From IMG/VR virus record IMGVR_UViG_3300045971_000577, positions 186,001 to 250,000 of that record: a stretch of 64,000 nt of DNA; one strand, given 5' to 3'. The position numbers and the translations under genes are program-made. This DNA is from a virus. The notes under the pieces were generated by a model, which saw only the letters and a program-made list of their open reading frames with translations, was not told the origin of the DNA and searched no databases. This document shows, in pieces, positions 35,156 through 43,119 of this stretch; the first letter of the stretch is position 1; the number at the start of each line of letters is the position of its first letter.

Positions 35156-35186
35156 GTGTGAGAGTGGTAGCGAATCACTCTCACAC
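35156..35186 (-). promoter_or_regulatory. 11-bp leader hairpin
   Basis: GTGTGAGAGTG and CACTCTCACAC form a perfect 11-bp stem with a nine-base loop in the leader of the 64-aa gene, ending 13 bp before its ribosome-binding site. It probably stabilises the late mRNA; the T-run after it is too weak for a clear terminator. Confidence 0.6.
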
Positions 35187-35241
35187 GACGCCTGCCCTGG
35201 TGGGTTCCGTCAACAACGGTCCTAATGGTAGTTGTTATTCT

Positions 35242-35249
35242 TATTTATC
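35242..35249 (-). promoter_or_regulatory. T4-like late promoter box
   Basis: GATAAATA about 105 bp before the 64-aa internal-protein candidate. Confidence 0.55.
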
Positions 35250-35307
35250 AAAGAGCCTTCTGAAAATATCCTTTCAGGTTTGCGTTGAACACAGACACTT
35301 CGTAAAG

Positions 35308-35400
35308 CTAAAGTGCGTGCAAAGCCAAAAGATATTCCATAGGATTTGTCGATTTGGCAATCTTAGCCAAATACCAACTTCTCAATATTCCAGCAGTCAT
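35308..35400 (-). CDS. Hypothetical 30-aa protein
   Basis: The ATG (35398-35400) overlaps the stop of the cREC gene (ATGA) and TTAGGA precedes it by ten bases. It reads as a short amphipathic helix with a hydrophobic end (MEYLLALHAL). Too short for certainty. Confidence 0.4.
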   Translation of the reverse strand: MTAGILRSWYLAKIAKSTNPMEYLLALHAL

Positions 35401-35774
35401 GTTGATTTTTTCCTAAATGCTAAGTAGTTATCCATTAATGAGTGAATATTCTTTGTTCCCTCTGGATTCTTGCTGTGGACAGTATAACTGAAATCGTCAG
35501 GTATCAATCCGGTATCCAGATCATAATCGACCAACCATTTTGCAAAGTCCATGCCGGTTTTGCCGTCAGAATAATCTCCAGCGTAGTGCATCAAACCCAA
35601 ATCATGGTCAAAACTGATCACATTTGGTACGCCGTTCGATTTGACCCACTCGCAGGCTTCTGCAAAGGAACGAACAATCTGCCAGTCTGCACCCCAAAAC
35701 CCGCAGCCACCAATAAGGATCCAGGTTACGTCCTTTGGCACTCGTTCGTCGTCAAGGAATAGATATTTTTTCAT
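35397..35774 (-). CDS. cREC (cyclic-phosphate processing receiver) domain protein
   Basis: 125 aa from the ATG at 35772-35774. Features: KYLFLDDERVP at the start, ISFDHDLG near 65, TGMDFAKWL and YTVHSKNPEGTKNI near the end. These are the acidic and His signatures of the receiver-like family that has been predicted to process cyclic phosphates on RNA ends. It is a single domain without a kinase partner, so a signalling role is unlikely. Confidence 0.75.
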   Translation of the reverse strand: MKKYLFLDDERVPKDVTWILIGGCGFWGADWQIVRSFAEACEWVKSNGVPNVISFDHDLGLMHYAGDYSDGKTGMDFAKWLVDYDLDTGLIPDDFSYTVHSKNPEGTKNIHSLMDNYLAFRKKST

Positions 35775-35797
35775 AATGTATTGTAACAAGTAAAAAT

Positions 35798-35825
35798 GGC
35801 AGTGGCAAGTCTCCCTACCACTGCC
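35798..35825 (-). terminator. Terminator downstream of the rII region
   Basis: GGCAGTGG and CCACTGCC (8 bp, 12-base loop) followed on the minus strand by ATTTTTA. Confidence 0.75.
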
Positions 35826-36025
35826 AAATGTGTGTATCTAGGCACCCCACCTAAATTCCCCGTCCTGTGTTTCGGATCCTCCGCGGTTACATTCCCTCTG
35901 TAGAAGAAAGTGCCGCTCCGCCCTATATAGAAGCATGGATGCAGTCGACTGCATTTTATCCAGAGACTCTATGTTCAAACCACAGGTTCGCTAATCCGGC
36001 CCTACAAAGCCACACACAAACAACC
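35826..36025. other. 200-bp non-coding stretch with a 16-bp palindrome
   Basis: No frame is convincing. A perfect palindrome ATGCAGTCGACTGCAT lies at 35939-35954 inside a longer pairing (GGAT...ATCC). It ends at the terminator above, so it may be an untranslated tail or a small RNA. Confidence 0.4.
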
Positions 36026-36415
36026 TTATTTTATAACTTTCATTGTATAGTAAGCTTCGCATTGTAGCTTTGCAAGCGCAACCACCTTTTCCTCGTACGA
36101 AATTTCGTCCGCTCCAGGTTTCTTACCGTAAATCTTTGAAGCTATTCTATCGAAGTTATGCACCAAATCGTACAGGTTGTTCTGCACAATCTTAGCATAG
36201 GACTTACTCTGCTTCTTTACATAATCCTCGATGCACGCACTAACTTTCTCTTCTCTATCTACTATATCGATTAGTTTACCTGTTGGTATGATATATTGTT
36301 CTTCAAATATCTTATGAACTTCAAGAGGAGTGATTACTTCCGGTGGAAGCGGTTCAACACCCTTTGAAAAGACATTTGTTGCAACAAATAGTAGGAGAAA
36401 TATTAGTGTTCGCAT
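36026..36415 (-). CDS. Exported small protein of unknown function
   Basis: 129 aa from the ATG at 36413-36415. It has an N-terminal signal peptide (MRTLIFLLLFVATNVFS, likely cleaved after FSKG). The mature part is helical with two cysteines (SACIEDYVKK and LAKLQCEAYY), suggesting a disulfide in the periplasm. It follows rIIB. No family is recognised. Confidence 0.65.
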   Translation of the reverse strand: MRTLIFLLLFVATNVFSKGVEPLPPEVITPLEVHKIFEEQYIIPTGKLIDIVDREEKVSACIEDYVKKQSKSYAKIVQNNLYDLVHNFDRIASKIYGKKPGADEISYEEKVVALAKLQCEAYYTMKVIK

Positions 36416-36445
36416 CACTTAAGAGAAGGCCTTTCGGCCTATCCC

Positions 36446-37507
36446 TTAGACTTCTTCGTCAGTACCAGCCTTAACGATCTTCAGCTGGGCCTTCTTCTGG
36501 CGAATGTTCTTCTCGACTTGGGCTTCCGCTTCTTCATACGTCATGTTCTCGTATTCAACCCAATCAGAGTCACGAACACGAACCAGGTCGTACAACTGTT
36601 CGTCGGAATCAAGCGGCAGGTCGCCGAAACCATCATCGTCAAACAGTTCTTCAGGCGGTTCGTCAGCATCTTCATGCACAACATCTGCACCAGTAGCGAA
36701 CGGCCAGACAGCTTGCGGAGCCAGAACGTCACGTACCACGCGGGCTGCCTGGGCAGCATCCACATTACCAGCAACCACTTCGGCAAACGCCTGAGCGGCA
36801 TCGCCTTGAACTTCAGCAACCACTTCGTACTTCATGCAACGACCCTTGGCACCGTTGTAGTCAGTAGGAATGCTAACCACGTCAGCCGGGCTGATCTTCA
36901 GGATCATGACAGGCTGATCGCGACCACCGAAGTGACCCAGATAGCTTTCGCTGCAGAAGTGCAGACCGGTGGAGCAATGCGAATCAGGATCATCGTCAAC
37001 CAAGTTGCGATCCATCTCGACCACAGCACCGACATGGTTGCTGATAGAACCGGAGTGAATGTCCAGGTAGTCATTGCGAACACGCTTGAATGCCAAGAAA
37101 TAGCCGTCTTGCGTGATAGGCAGGTTGTTCTTTTCCAGGAAGCCGTAGACCTGGTCCACAGAACGCTTGGACGGGTTCTGCATCAGGTTTTCCATGAAGC
37201 GTGCCATCGAATCGACAGGCATACCGTCTTGGAACATTTCCAGCATACGTGCGGTCAGCGCGTTGTGGAACGGTTGACCCTTCCAGAGGATCTTGTTGCC
37301 GTCCAGGCTGATATTACCCTTGCCGAAGTTGATAAGTACCTTCTTGGGCGAAACGAGATCACGGAGTGAATCCCATTCCCTGTTCTTCAAGGCGTCCACG
37401 ATCTTGCCGTAGGCAATGTGGGTGTCCTTCGAGATTGTGTGGCTCTTGCCATCGATTACCAGGATGATGTTCTTACCCTGGATCAGATACGGAATCGCTT
37501 GTGTCAT
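36446..37507 (-). CDS. rIIB: rIIB-like protein
   Basis: 353 aa (T4 rIIB is 312). N-terminal helix-turn-helix-like half, then the typical segment NPSKRSVDQVYGFLEKNNLP, ITQDGYFLAFKRVRNDYLDI and CSTGLHFCSESYLG near 185. The C-terminal 100 residues are acidic and extended. It follows rIIA in the same order as T4. rIIA/rIIB block superinfection exclusion systems such as RexAB in T4; the mechanism is unsettled. Confidence 0.88.
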   Translation of the reverse strand: MTQAIPYLIQGKNIILVIDGKSHTISKDTHIAYGKIVDALKNREWDSLRDLVSPKKVLINFGKGNISLDGNKILWKGQPFHNALTARMLEMFQDGMPVDSMARFMENLMQNPSKRSVDQVYGFLEKNNLPITQDGYFLAFKRVRNDYLDIHSGSISNHVGAVVEMDRNLVDDDPDSHCSTGLHFCSESYLGHFGGRDQPVMILKISPADVVSIPTDYNGAKGRCMKYEVVAEVQGDAAQAFAEVVAGNVDAAQAARVVRDVLAPQAVWPFATGADVVHEDADEPPEELFDDDGFGDLPLDSDEQLYDLVRVRDSDWVEYENMTYEEAEAQVEKNIRQKKAQLKIVKAGTDEEV

Positions 37508-37516
37508 GTTTTACCT

Positions 37517-39628
37517 TTACTGTTTGTCAATGAGTTTGATGTACTCTGCTACTTCTTTTTCATCCGCCTGATGCAAGTGCTTCAGAAGAGGATACTTTGC
37601 ATACAAAGCTGCCTTTGTATCGTTGATTTCTTTCTTGATTTTGTCTACCGTTACAGCCTTACCATACTGGCCGCACAATGTAACAAGTTGCGAAACATTA
37701 CCATTGGCACGCTTTACGCTACCATATTTAGCCATGTATTTGGCATAATCCGAGGTCGAATCGACCATCTTTGCAACATTTGCATTAGTATAAATGCGAG
37801 TGGTGTAATGGTCAAGCATTTCCGATGCAACCAGACCGATGATTTGCCTATCACCGACCTTGGCGGTTTCTTCGCGAATCTTTTCTTCGATCCACACCCA
37901 GTTATCCAGTTCAGCAATTTCGGCAGCACGGCTCTTTCGCACACCGTAGATTTCTACGTTGGCTAGCGATGAAATACCGCACTCGTCCATCAACGCCTTC
38001 AGATTATGGATGGGAAATGCGATACCTTCCTTATCTACTGGATCGTAGTTATTCAAAAGGACGTAGTAATACGTCACATTCTCGTCAATCTCGAAATCTG
38101 CAGGGTGGAATGTGTATGATGCAGAATACCCGCGGCGTGCGCACGCCTTTGGCCCCATCTTCATAATGCCTTGAGTGGACGTAGGCTTGGCCTTTTCGCG
38201 CTTTGTCAGCGTGCTGGCGTCAACAATGGTTGGCGGAGTGAACAGCTCGAGCATCAGTGCATCGAATGCTGCGCGTCTATCTTCCACAGTGGCGCCGTTA
38301 TGCGATACGCAAAACACGGTTGCCGTTGCATTGGTGCTGTTGTAATGGTATCGTGCTCGTGCAACGCAACCCGTTTTCAGATCGTTGAATACAAACACCA
38401 CATCCGTGTCTACCGCAATTTCGGTGTACTTGACATAACCACCGCCTGCAACATAATCGCTGCCTTCGCCGGTCTTGTAGGAACTACCGTGACGTGAAGC
38501 AAATGCCTTGATGTCGAATCCACGAGCCGCCAGGTCAGTTTCCTTGAACTTGAATGACTTTCTGCCATAATACGCCAGTGGATCATACAGTGGAAATTTC
38601 GTATCTGCAACATATTTCGCCACAGCAGCCTTGTACAGGTTTTCGTGTGCGCGTTGTTGCAAATACGCTGCGCGAAGCCAAAGATTCTCAATCTCATCTG
38701 CCTTGGTAGCAAGATGGATTGCAAGATTAGCATTCAATTCTTCCAGCTTCTTCTTGATGCTCTTCAGTGTCATCGGAACATAGCTCAGTTCTTCGCGTGA
38801 TGCTGCAAAATCCAGCTCACCAATACCAAACTCCAACGCAAGACCGCATTCGAGCAGATTAGAAAGTTGGCCGAAGTGTTTCTGCGGCTCGGGAATCTTG
38901 CCCAGCGGATAGGCAATGTTGCCCATGATTGCGACAGAGTGATAATTGTGTTCACGGGCATGTACGCCGGGAACAATGTCACGTTCCTTGAACACTTCCG
39001 GCTGTACCGTAAAGTGATCCACACCAATGATTGTGGGCTGCAACTTGAACCACTGGAATACTTCCTGCGATTCGTGCCTGAAGCTGTTGTAATCGTAGCG
39101 GTCGGTAACGCTGAACTTAACTTCGACGCCGTTTCCTTCGTCGGTAAGTTCTTCGCTCATTTCTGCAATGGACGGGACACCAACCTCGTTGATGAACGCA
39201 CTATAAATGCGGCGCGTGCCGTTCTTTATAGCGGTAACGGTAAAGTTTTCCGTGTAGCTGAATGGACTCTTCGAACCAAGTCCAAGTGCGCCAATGAACT
39301 CGTTGGAGTCAGTCTTGGTGGATTCGAAATAGGTGGTGTAAATATTGACAACCTGACTGCCATCAAGTCCGAGACCAAAGTCACGAACGGCAAACCAGGG
39401 TTCGAATTGTGTAGGAAGGTGTACTTCGAAAGGAATATCTGCCTTGCCGGCGCCGACGTGGCTGTCAACGGCGTTGCAGGAAAGTTCCCGGATAATGGCG
39501 CGGATCTTGTTTGAGTACAAGCCGTCCGAAAGAATTTTGAATGCTTTGGCGGAGTTGCGGATTCTGAATTCACCAGTAGTGCCCACGTTAGATAGGACTA
39601 CTTCATTGACTGCGACGTCTAGCTTCAT
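37517..39628 (-). CDS. rIIA: rIIA-like protein
   Basis: 703 aa (T4 rIIA is 725). The N-terminal GHKL ATPase fold shows IRELSCNAVDSHVGAG (N box, near 42), VRDFGLGLDG (G1), TYFESTKTDSNEFIGALGLG and SKSPFSYTENF (G2). The remainder is the usual helical C-terminal part. Membrane-associated in T4. Higher GC and different codon use than the late tail genes. A near-consensus promoter stands upstream. Confidence 0.92.
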   Translation of the reverse strand: MKLDVAVNEVVLSNVGTTGEFRIRNSAKAFKILSDGLYSNKIRAIIRELSCNAVDSHVGAGKADIPFEVHLPTQFEPWFAVRDFGLGLDGSQVVNIYTTYFESTKTDSNEFIGALGLGSKSPFSYTENFTVTAIKNGTRRIYSAFINEVGVPSIAEMSEELTDEGNGVEVKFSVTDRYDYNSFRHESQEVFQWFKLQPTIIGVDHFTVQPEVFKERDIVPGVHAREHNYHSVAIMGNIAYPLGKIPEPQKHFGQLSNLLECGLALEFGIGELDFAASREELSYVPMTLKSIKKKLEELNANLAIHLATKADEIENLWLRAAYLQQRAHENLYKAAVAKYVADTKFPLYDPLAYYGRKSFKFKETDLAARGFDIKAFASRHGSSYKTGEGSDYVAGGGYVKYTEIAVDTDVVFVFNDLKTGCVARARYHYNSTNATATVFCVSHNGATVEDRRAAFDALMLELFTPPTIVDASTLTKREKAKPTSTQGIMKMGPKACARRGYSASYTFHPADFEIDENVTYYYVLLNNYDPVDKEGIAFPIHNLKALMDECGISSLANVEIYGVRKSRAAEIAELDNWVWIEEKIREETAKVGDRQIIGLVASEMLDHYTTRIYTNANVAKMVDSTSDYAKYMAKYGSVKRANGNVSQLVTLCGQYGKAVTVDKIKKEINDTKAALYAKYPLLKHLHQADEKEVAEYIKLIDKQ

Positions 39629-39664
39629 GTGTTGTTGTCTTTCTGTTGTAAGTAACGATCACTT

Positions 39665-39693
39665 ATTATGCAATACGCACCATTTGCCGTCAA
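39665..39693 (-). promoter_or_regulatory. Sigma70-type promoter for rIIA-rIIB
   Basis: TTGACG (39688-39693) in a CCACTTGACG block, a 17-bp spacer, and CATAAT (39665-39670), 37 bp before the rIIA ATG. Confidence 0.8.
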
Positions 39694-39696
39694 GTG

Positions 39697-39704
39697 GATA
39701 AATA
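39697..39704 (+). promoter_or_regulatory. Late promoter box, plus strand
   Basis: GATAAATA reading toward the plus-strand gene at 39782, back to back with the rIIA promoter. Confidence 0.55.
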
Positions 39705-39781
39705 TGAGTTATATAAGGAATAGTTCCTTGTATGAATAATGTAGATCCTCGAAAGAGAGTAACTATTCTAAGGAGTATATC

Positions 39782-40165
39782 ATGGGAAAACCCATTCAAA
39801 AGAAGAATTTTGGTCCACTCGGCACAGCAGGTAGCCAAATCCGTGTAGCAGGTGCAAAATGGGCCGATGGCACAACTGCAACAGGTATGTATATTGTAAA
39901 GCAAACAGGCTCAAATGCCTATGTTGTCAGCAACGGTACAACAAAGACAGAAATTCTGTTCATGGTAAATGCTGACAACGTCGGTGATTTGCTTCCAGGT
40001 GAGTGCTATATTACAGCAACACCATTCGGCGGTCTAGCACTTCCATGCAAAAAGATTGCACAATATCGTGTTGACATTTTTGCTGCAGACGGTACAGTCG
40101 ATAGCTACAGCTGGTCGAATGTTCCTGCATCTGCACCAGGTCAAGCCGATCTCAACAGAGCATAA
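39782..40165 (+). CDS. Abundant-type small phage protein, unknown
   Basis: 127 aa with AAGGAG eight bases upstream. Beta-rich (TGMYIVKQTGSNAYVVSNG, CYITATPFGGLALPCKKIAQ). It has its own late box and a strong terminator, an arrangement suited to a highly expressed virion or decoration protein, and it is the only plus-strand non-endonuclease gene in the second half of the window. The N-terminus MGKPIQKKNFGP is distinctive. No function is known to me. Confidence 0.75.
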   Translation: MGKPIQKKNFGPLGTAGSQIRVAGAKWADGTTATGMYIVKQTGSNAYVVSNGTTKTEILFMVNADNVGDLLPGECYITATPFGGLALPCKKIAQYRVDIFAADGTVDSYSWSNVPASAPGQADLNRA

Positions 40166-40180
40166 GAAGTTTTGCTCAGC

Positions 40181-40207
40181 AAAAAGCCGCTCTTGGAGCG
40201 GCTTTTT
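40181..40207 (+). terminator. Rho-independent terminator
   Basis: AAAAAGCCGCTC-TTG-GAGCGGCTTTTT, 15 bp past the stop of 39782-40165; symmetrical, so it may work in both directions. Confidence 0.92.
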
Positions 40208-40213
40208 CATGTA

Positions 40214-40288
40214 TGGCGTCTCTAAGAAGAATCCAACTTCTATCTTGACCTTAGGAGTGTCTTATTCTATGCATTGAACTATAGAGAC
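40214..40288 (-). tRNA. tRNA-Arg (CCT)
   Basis: Acceptor GTCTCTA/TAGAGAC, encoded CCA, T-stem AGAAG/CTTCT with an unusual TTGGATT loop. The anticodon loop is CTCCTAA, but its stem has only three good pairs. A weakened tRNA; it may be functional only after modification. Abuts the next gene. Confidence 0.6.
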
Positions 40289-40512
40289 TATCTTTCTGCT
40301 TTTTCAAGTCTATCGTAGTAATCAGGAAACTCGTTCAAATGATCTAATGCAATTTCTTTAGCAAGGTTGAGATTACCTGTATGTTCTTGTTCAACCTTGA
40401 TACCCTTACGAAGCTGATTTGCGAGATCGTTATACGGAACTCCGTGCTTCTTTAGCACTTCCTGGAAGGAAGGGGTTTTCTTACCCATCATGTCGAATTC
40501 GTATAATCTCAT
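40288..40512 (-). CDS. DUF5661-like small protein
   Basis: 74 aa. N-terminus MRLYEFDMMGKK is of the capsid-targeting-like type. The C-terminal half HTGNLNLAKEIALDHLNEFP with DYYDRLEKAE matches the DUF5661 signature (acidic helix after 'EHT'). The function is unknown. Confidence 0.7.
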   Translation of the reverse strand: MRLYEFDMMGKKTPSFQEVLKKHGVPYNDLANQLRKGIKVEQEHTGNLNLAKEIALDHLNEFPDYYDRLEKAER

Positions 40513-40520
40513 TTTGTCCC

Positions 40521-40610
40521 TGGAGGATGATTAAAGAATCGAACTTTCCCCGGCTCATCACCGAGGGGCAAACTTTCGAAATTTGTTAGCGCCCAGCGCA
40601 CCTATCATCC
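40521..40610 (-). tRNA. tRNA-Ser (CGA)
   Basis: 90 nt, acceptor GGATGAT/ATCATCC, anticodon loop TTCGAAA on a CAAAT/GTTTG stem, long variable arm CCCCTCG...CGGGG, TTCGATT T-loop and encoded CCA. Confidence 0.9.
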
Positions 40611-40620
40611 AAAATACTAT

Positions 40621-40785
40621 TTATCGACGTTCATCGTAATCGTGATCTCGGTCGTATAGGCTCTCCCTGTCCCACCTCTGTTTCTTCTCATCTAACACTG
40701 GTTCATTCTTCCTGAACTTGCGTAACCGATGCGAATCATCATTATCGTCATCATACTCGAAATCATCATACGAGCGTCTTTCCAT
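40621..40785 (-). CDS. Hypothetical 54-aa highly charged protein
   Basis: ATG at 40783-40785 with TAGGA upstream. Almost half of the residues are Asp, Glu, Arg or Lys (ERRSYDDFEYDDDNDD, WDRESLYDRDHDYDERR), so it is probably disordered. The stop overlaps a GATAAATA sequence. Confidence 0.55.
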   Translation of the reverse strand: MERRSYDDFEYDDDNDDSHRLRKFRKNEPVLDEKKQRWDRESLYDRDHDYDERR

Positions 40786-40789
40786 GATA

Positions 40790-41017
40790 TTATCCTAGTC
40801 TTTGTTTCAATCCGGAAAATCCACCGGGTAAATATTCATTATCAAGAAAAATCTGCGGTATTGATTTTACCTTTCCGCCGATTCGTTGTTCCATTTGTTC
40901 TAGATTATTTTCTGTGTCAATGTCGATGTATTCGTATTGTATTGCCTTACTTTCGCAAAGAGCAATAGCATTTTTACAAAATCCGCACCAAGGTGCACCA
41001 TATATATCTACTTTCAT
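40790..41017 (-). CDS. Glutaredoxin
   Basis: 75 aa. CxxC active site in YGAPWCGFCKNAI; KSIPQIFLDNEYLPGGFSGLK supplies the cis-Pro and glutathione-binding part. It probably reduces ribonucleotide reductase or other disulfides in the infected cell. It has its own promoter and GGAG ribosome-binding site. Confidence 0.92.
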   Translation of the reverse strand: MKVDIYGAPWCGFCKNAIALCESKAIQYEYIDIDTENNLEQMEQRIGGKVKSIPQIFLDNEYLPGGFSGLKQRLG

Positions 41018-41068
41018 AATAGTCTCCTGATTGAACTATTACTTATTATAACTACTACTGCAAATAAA

Positions 41069-41097
41069 AATATACAGAATCATCGATCTGCTGTCAA
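41069..41097 (-). promoter_or_regulatory. Sigma70-type promoter for glutaredoxin
   Basis: TTGACA (41092-41097), 17-bp spacer, TATATT (41069-41074). The -35 overlaps the stop of the preceding gene. Confidence 0.8.
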
Positions 41098-41306
41098 TCA
41101 ATCACGCTCATAAACTCCAGCTTGCCGTCGGGATATTCAAAAAATCCTATAGTGGTTACACCGTGCCTATCGAACGGAACTTCCTTTGGAAGCTCGGTAA
41201 TTTTTACCACGAGCACATTCTTTCGATATGTTTCTGTGATCTTGATAATATCGCCCTTGATGCCGTTGAAGGAGAATCTACTACCTTCCCTGAAAAATGA
41301 TGCCAT
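41094..41306 (-). CDS. Hypothetical beta-rich small protein
   Basis: 70 aa. The order RFSFNGIKGDIIKI, KNVLVVKITE and TTIGFFEYPDGKLEF suggests a small barrel of the SH3/KOW type. Located directly after two tRNAs. The function is unknown. Confidence 0.6.
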   Translation of the reverse strand: MASFFREGSRFSFNGIKGDIIKITETYRKNVLVVKITELPKEVPFDRHGVTTIGFFEYPDGKLEFMSVID

Positions 41307-41325
41307 ACTTGCCTTTTGTTATTAT

Positions 41326-41400
41326 TGGTGCCCCTGCCAGGAGTTAAACCTGGACCGCATTCTTCGGAGGAATGCATGATATTCATTTCACCACAGGGAC
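41326..41400 (-). tRNA. tRNA-Arg (CCG)
   Basis: 75 nt. Acceptor GTCCCTG/CAGGGGC, anticodon stem CATTC/GAATG with loop CTCCGAA, T-stem CCAGG/CCTGG, encoded CCA. Two bases separate it from the next tRNA. Confidence 0.88.
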
Positions 41401-41402
41401 AG

Positions 41403-41476
41403 TGGTGCTGGTTGACCGGATTGAACGGTCGTCCCCACGTTACGAGGGTGGGATATTGCCACTATACTAAACCAGC
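41403..41476 (-). tRNA. tRNA-Thr (CGT)
   Basis: 74 nt. Acceptor GCTGGTT/AACCAGC, anticodon loop CTCGTAA (one C-C mismatch in its stem), T-stem GACCG/CGGTC with TTCAATC, encoded CCA. Confidence 0.88.
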
Positions 41477-41479
41477 GTT

Positions 41480-41728
41480 TTAGTCTCCCTTTGCGAAGAC
41501 TATCGTATCGAGATCGATTACATCTTTATTTACCGATTCTCTCATTCGTTCGATTGACTTTAGGAGCTCCTCAATTGTTTCACCGGATGGCCCCACCGAA
41601 TTTTCGGTTGTCGCATTGATTTCGCCCTTACTGTTGTAATAAACCTCGTGTATTGCAAGGTTTACTTCCTCATCTTGTGTTCCTTTGCTGTAAGTGGTCT
41701 TACAGACACGATAGTTCCAATGAGACAT
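41480..41728 (-). CDS. Conserved small protein, unknown
   Basis: 82 aa. MSHWNYRVCKTTYSKGTQDE at the start and IHEVYYNSKGEINA in the middle are typical of a widespread small family of unknown function with a 'W-YRV' start and 'IHEVYY' strand. Confidence 0.65.
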   Translation of the reverse strand: MSHWNYRVCKTTYSKGTQDEEVNLAIHEVYYNSKGEINATTENSVGPSGETIEELLKSIERMRESVNKDVIDLDTIVFAKGD

Positions 41729-41729
41729 A

Positions 41730-42203
41730 TCAATACCTTATTTTAGATTCATCGTATTCAAAACAGTAAACTAATCCGTTACCATATTGATTGTTGTATG
41801 TTGTCGTTCCGCACATGTCGGAATCTTTGTAGAAATACATTCTATCGTTATGCATGAATATCAGCATAAGGAAATCAAGCTTCAGTATCTGCACTGCCTT
41901 CTGATAATCTGTAAACTTCTTATCAACTGTGAAGCATTGTTTGCCACAAGCTGGGTAAATTGCAGACTTTACCTTTACGTCCACCCCGTAATTGCCCTTG
42001 CTTGTATTCTTGTTGTATACCGCAAAATCTGGCAAAACTACACGGCCTTCCGTACCCTTTAGGCGCGGGCCGTGACCTTTGCCGTGTACCTGATAACGCA
42101 TGTCCTGAACGTAGCTATTATGTCTTTCAAGATATGGAAGTACAATATCTTCACCTGCGGTACCTATGGCAAGTTTTTCTTCAAAGTCATCGTCTGATTT
42201 CAT
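41730..42203 (-). CDS. Possible PD-(D/E)xK-fold protein
   Basis: 157 aa. An early GEDIVLPYLERH, then GRVVLPDFAVYN and YGVDVKVKSAI give the E...PD...D-V-K order of restriction-like nucleases. A His/Cys-bearing C-terminal part follows. It overlaps the NADAR gene. If it is a nuclease the substrate is unknown. Confidence 0.5.
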   Translation of the reverse strand: MKSDDDFEEKLAIGTAGEDIVLPYLERHNSYVQDMRYQVHGKGHGPRLKGTEGRVVLPDFAVYNKNTSKGNYGVDVKVKSAIYPACGKQCFTVDKKFTDYQKAVQILKLDFLMLIFMHNDRMYFYKDSDMCGTTTYNNQYGNGLVYCFEYDESKIRY

Positions 42204-42663
42204 CTCTCACCTGCATAAGAACTTCGCCGAGCCAATTTGTGCCATTCCATAGAGCAGGGTTTGTTGCACGTGGGTCATCTACTGACATCCCAATGCCCCA
42301 AATCTTATCTGTAGGGCTTGCTTCTACAATAATGGTGTCTTCTGTGTCGAGTAATGTTGTCAGGCAGTATGTATCTTGCATGAACTTTGATACAAGTCCT
42401 TCAACCATAATGGGTTTGCATTTAGCATCCCACACGCTCTTCACAAATCCGCGAACTTCTCTTCCAAGAAACTTCTGATTACGTGGATGACCTTGCTGCA
42501 TAATCATATCAGCAACATCGTAATCCGTGAACATCATTGCTTTCATCCGCATCATATACTGTTCAGAACAGTTATACTCATGTCCATTGTGAACAAATGG
42601 ACACATATACCAGTTAGAAAACGGATGGGACGAACTATAAAAGAAAGTAAACTCGGCAGTCAT
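42187..42663 (-). CDS. NADAR-domain ADP-ribose hydrolase
   Basis: 158 aa from the ATG at 42661-42663. Signatures: FFYSSSHPFSNWYMCPFVHN, NCSEQYMMRMKAMMF, KFLGREVRGF, VWDAKCKPIMVEGLVSKFMQ, and ASPTDKIWGIGM. NADAR (YbiA-like) enzymes cleave N-glycosidic links and include reversers of guanine ADP-ribosylation. In a phage this could undo host ADP-ribosylation defences or recycle NAD-derived products. It directly follows two tRNA genes. Confidence 0.92.
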   Translation of the reverse strand: MTAEFTFFYSSSHPFSNWYMCPFVHNGHEYNCSEQYMMRMKAMMFTDYDVADMIMQQGHPRNQKFLGREVRGFVKSVWDAKCKPIMVEGLVSKFMQDTYCLTTLLDTEDTIIVEASPTDKIWGIGMSVDDPRATNPALWNGTNWLGEVLMQVRDEIRR

Positions 42664-42683
42664 TGGTTGCTTTCGAAGTGTGT

Positions 42684-42757
42684 TGGTACCCCCGGAAAGA
42701 TTCGAACTTTCGCGATGCAAGTTTAGAAGACTCGCCGCCTAATCCATAGGCGGGGGT
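42684..42757 (-). tRNA. tRNA-Arg (TCT)
   Basis: 74 nt. Acceptor ACCCCCG/CGGGGGT, anticodon stem CGAGT/ACTTG with loop CTTCTAA, TTCGAAT T-loop, encoded CCA. Confidence 0.88.
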
Positions 42758-42763
42758 GATGTT

Positions 42764-42838
42764 TGGTAGGACGTAAAGGAGTTGAACCTTTCACCTCAAT
42801 CTTGTCACGATTGCAATCTACCGCTGATATAACGTCCC
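42764..42838 (-). tRNA. tRNA-Val (GAC)
   Basis: 75 nt. Acceptor GGGACGT/ACGTCCT, anticodon stem CAATC/GATTG with loop GTGACAA, T-loop TTCAACT, encoded CCA. Six bases separate it from tRNA-Arg. Confidence 0.82.
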
Positions 42839-42840
42839 AA

Positions 42841-43071
42841 TTATTTTACTGGTGTAATTTGATGATTTGCTTTTATTCTGTCGTGAAAGTATTTACCCTT
42901 TGATGGAGTTTTATTCCATTGGTCAAATACTGCACGAGTAATTCCTAAGATAGAATAGGCTTTTCCGTTGGATAAACGCATCGTCAACTTCTTGTTTGGA
43001 CGATTATATATCAATTCGCTTATCCAGGTCGAAGTTACCTTCTTCTCTGTTAGAAACTCATCTGCTCTCAT
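42841..43071 (-). CDS. KTSC-domain protein
   Basis: 76 aa. N-terminus MRADEFLTEKKV (capsid-targeting-like). The rest is a KTSC domain: SELIYNRPNKKLTMRLSNGK, YSILGITRAVFDQW, SKGKYFHDRIK. KTSC domains occur alone or fused to phage and RNA-processing proteins; the biochemical role is unclear. Confidence 0.8.
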   Translation of the reverse strand: MRADEFLTEKKVTSTWISELIYNRPNKKLTMRLSNGKAYSILGITRAVFDQWNKTPSKGKYFHDRIKANHQITPVK

Positions 43072-43085
43072 TCTTTACACTCGCA

Positions 43086-43114
43086 AGTATATTATTTATC
43101 TCTGCGATTGTCAA
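43086..43114 (-). promoter_or_regulatory. Sigma70-type promoter with overlapping late box
   Basis: TTGACA (43109-43114) within CCACTTGACA, 17-bp spacer that contains GATAAATA, and TATACT (43086-43091), 15 bp before the KTSC gene. Confidence 0.8.
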
Positions 43115-43119
43115 GTGGT

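Noticed and set aside
36419-36445. Terminator between rIIB and 36026
   Set aside because: AGGCC-GAAA-GGCCT is a short hairpin without a T-run, and a similar one lies at 61686-61700; it is more likely an mRNA-stability or processing element.
36504-37369. Long plus-strand frames opposite rIIB (96 and 283 aa)
   Set aside because: They are antisense images caused by the GC-biased codons of rIIB; their composition is not protein-like.
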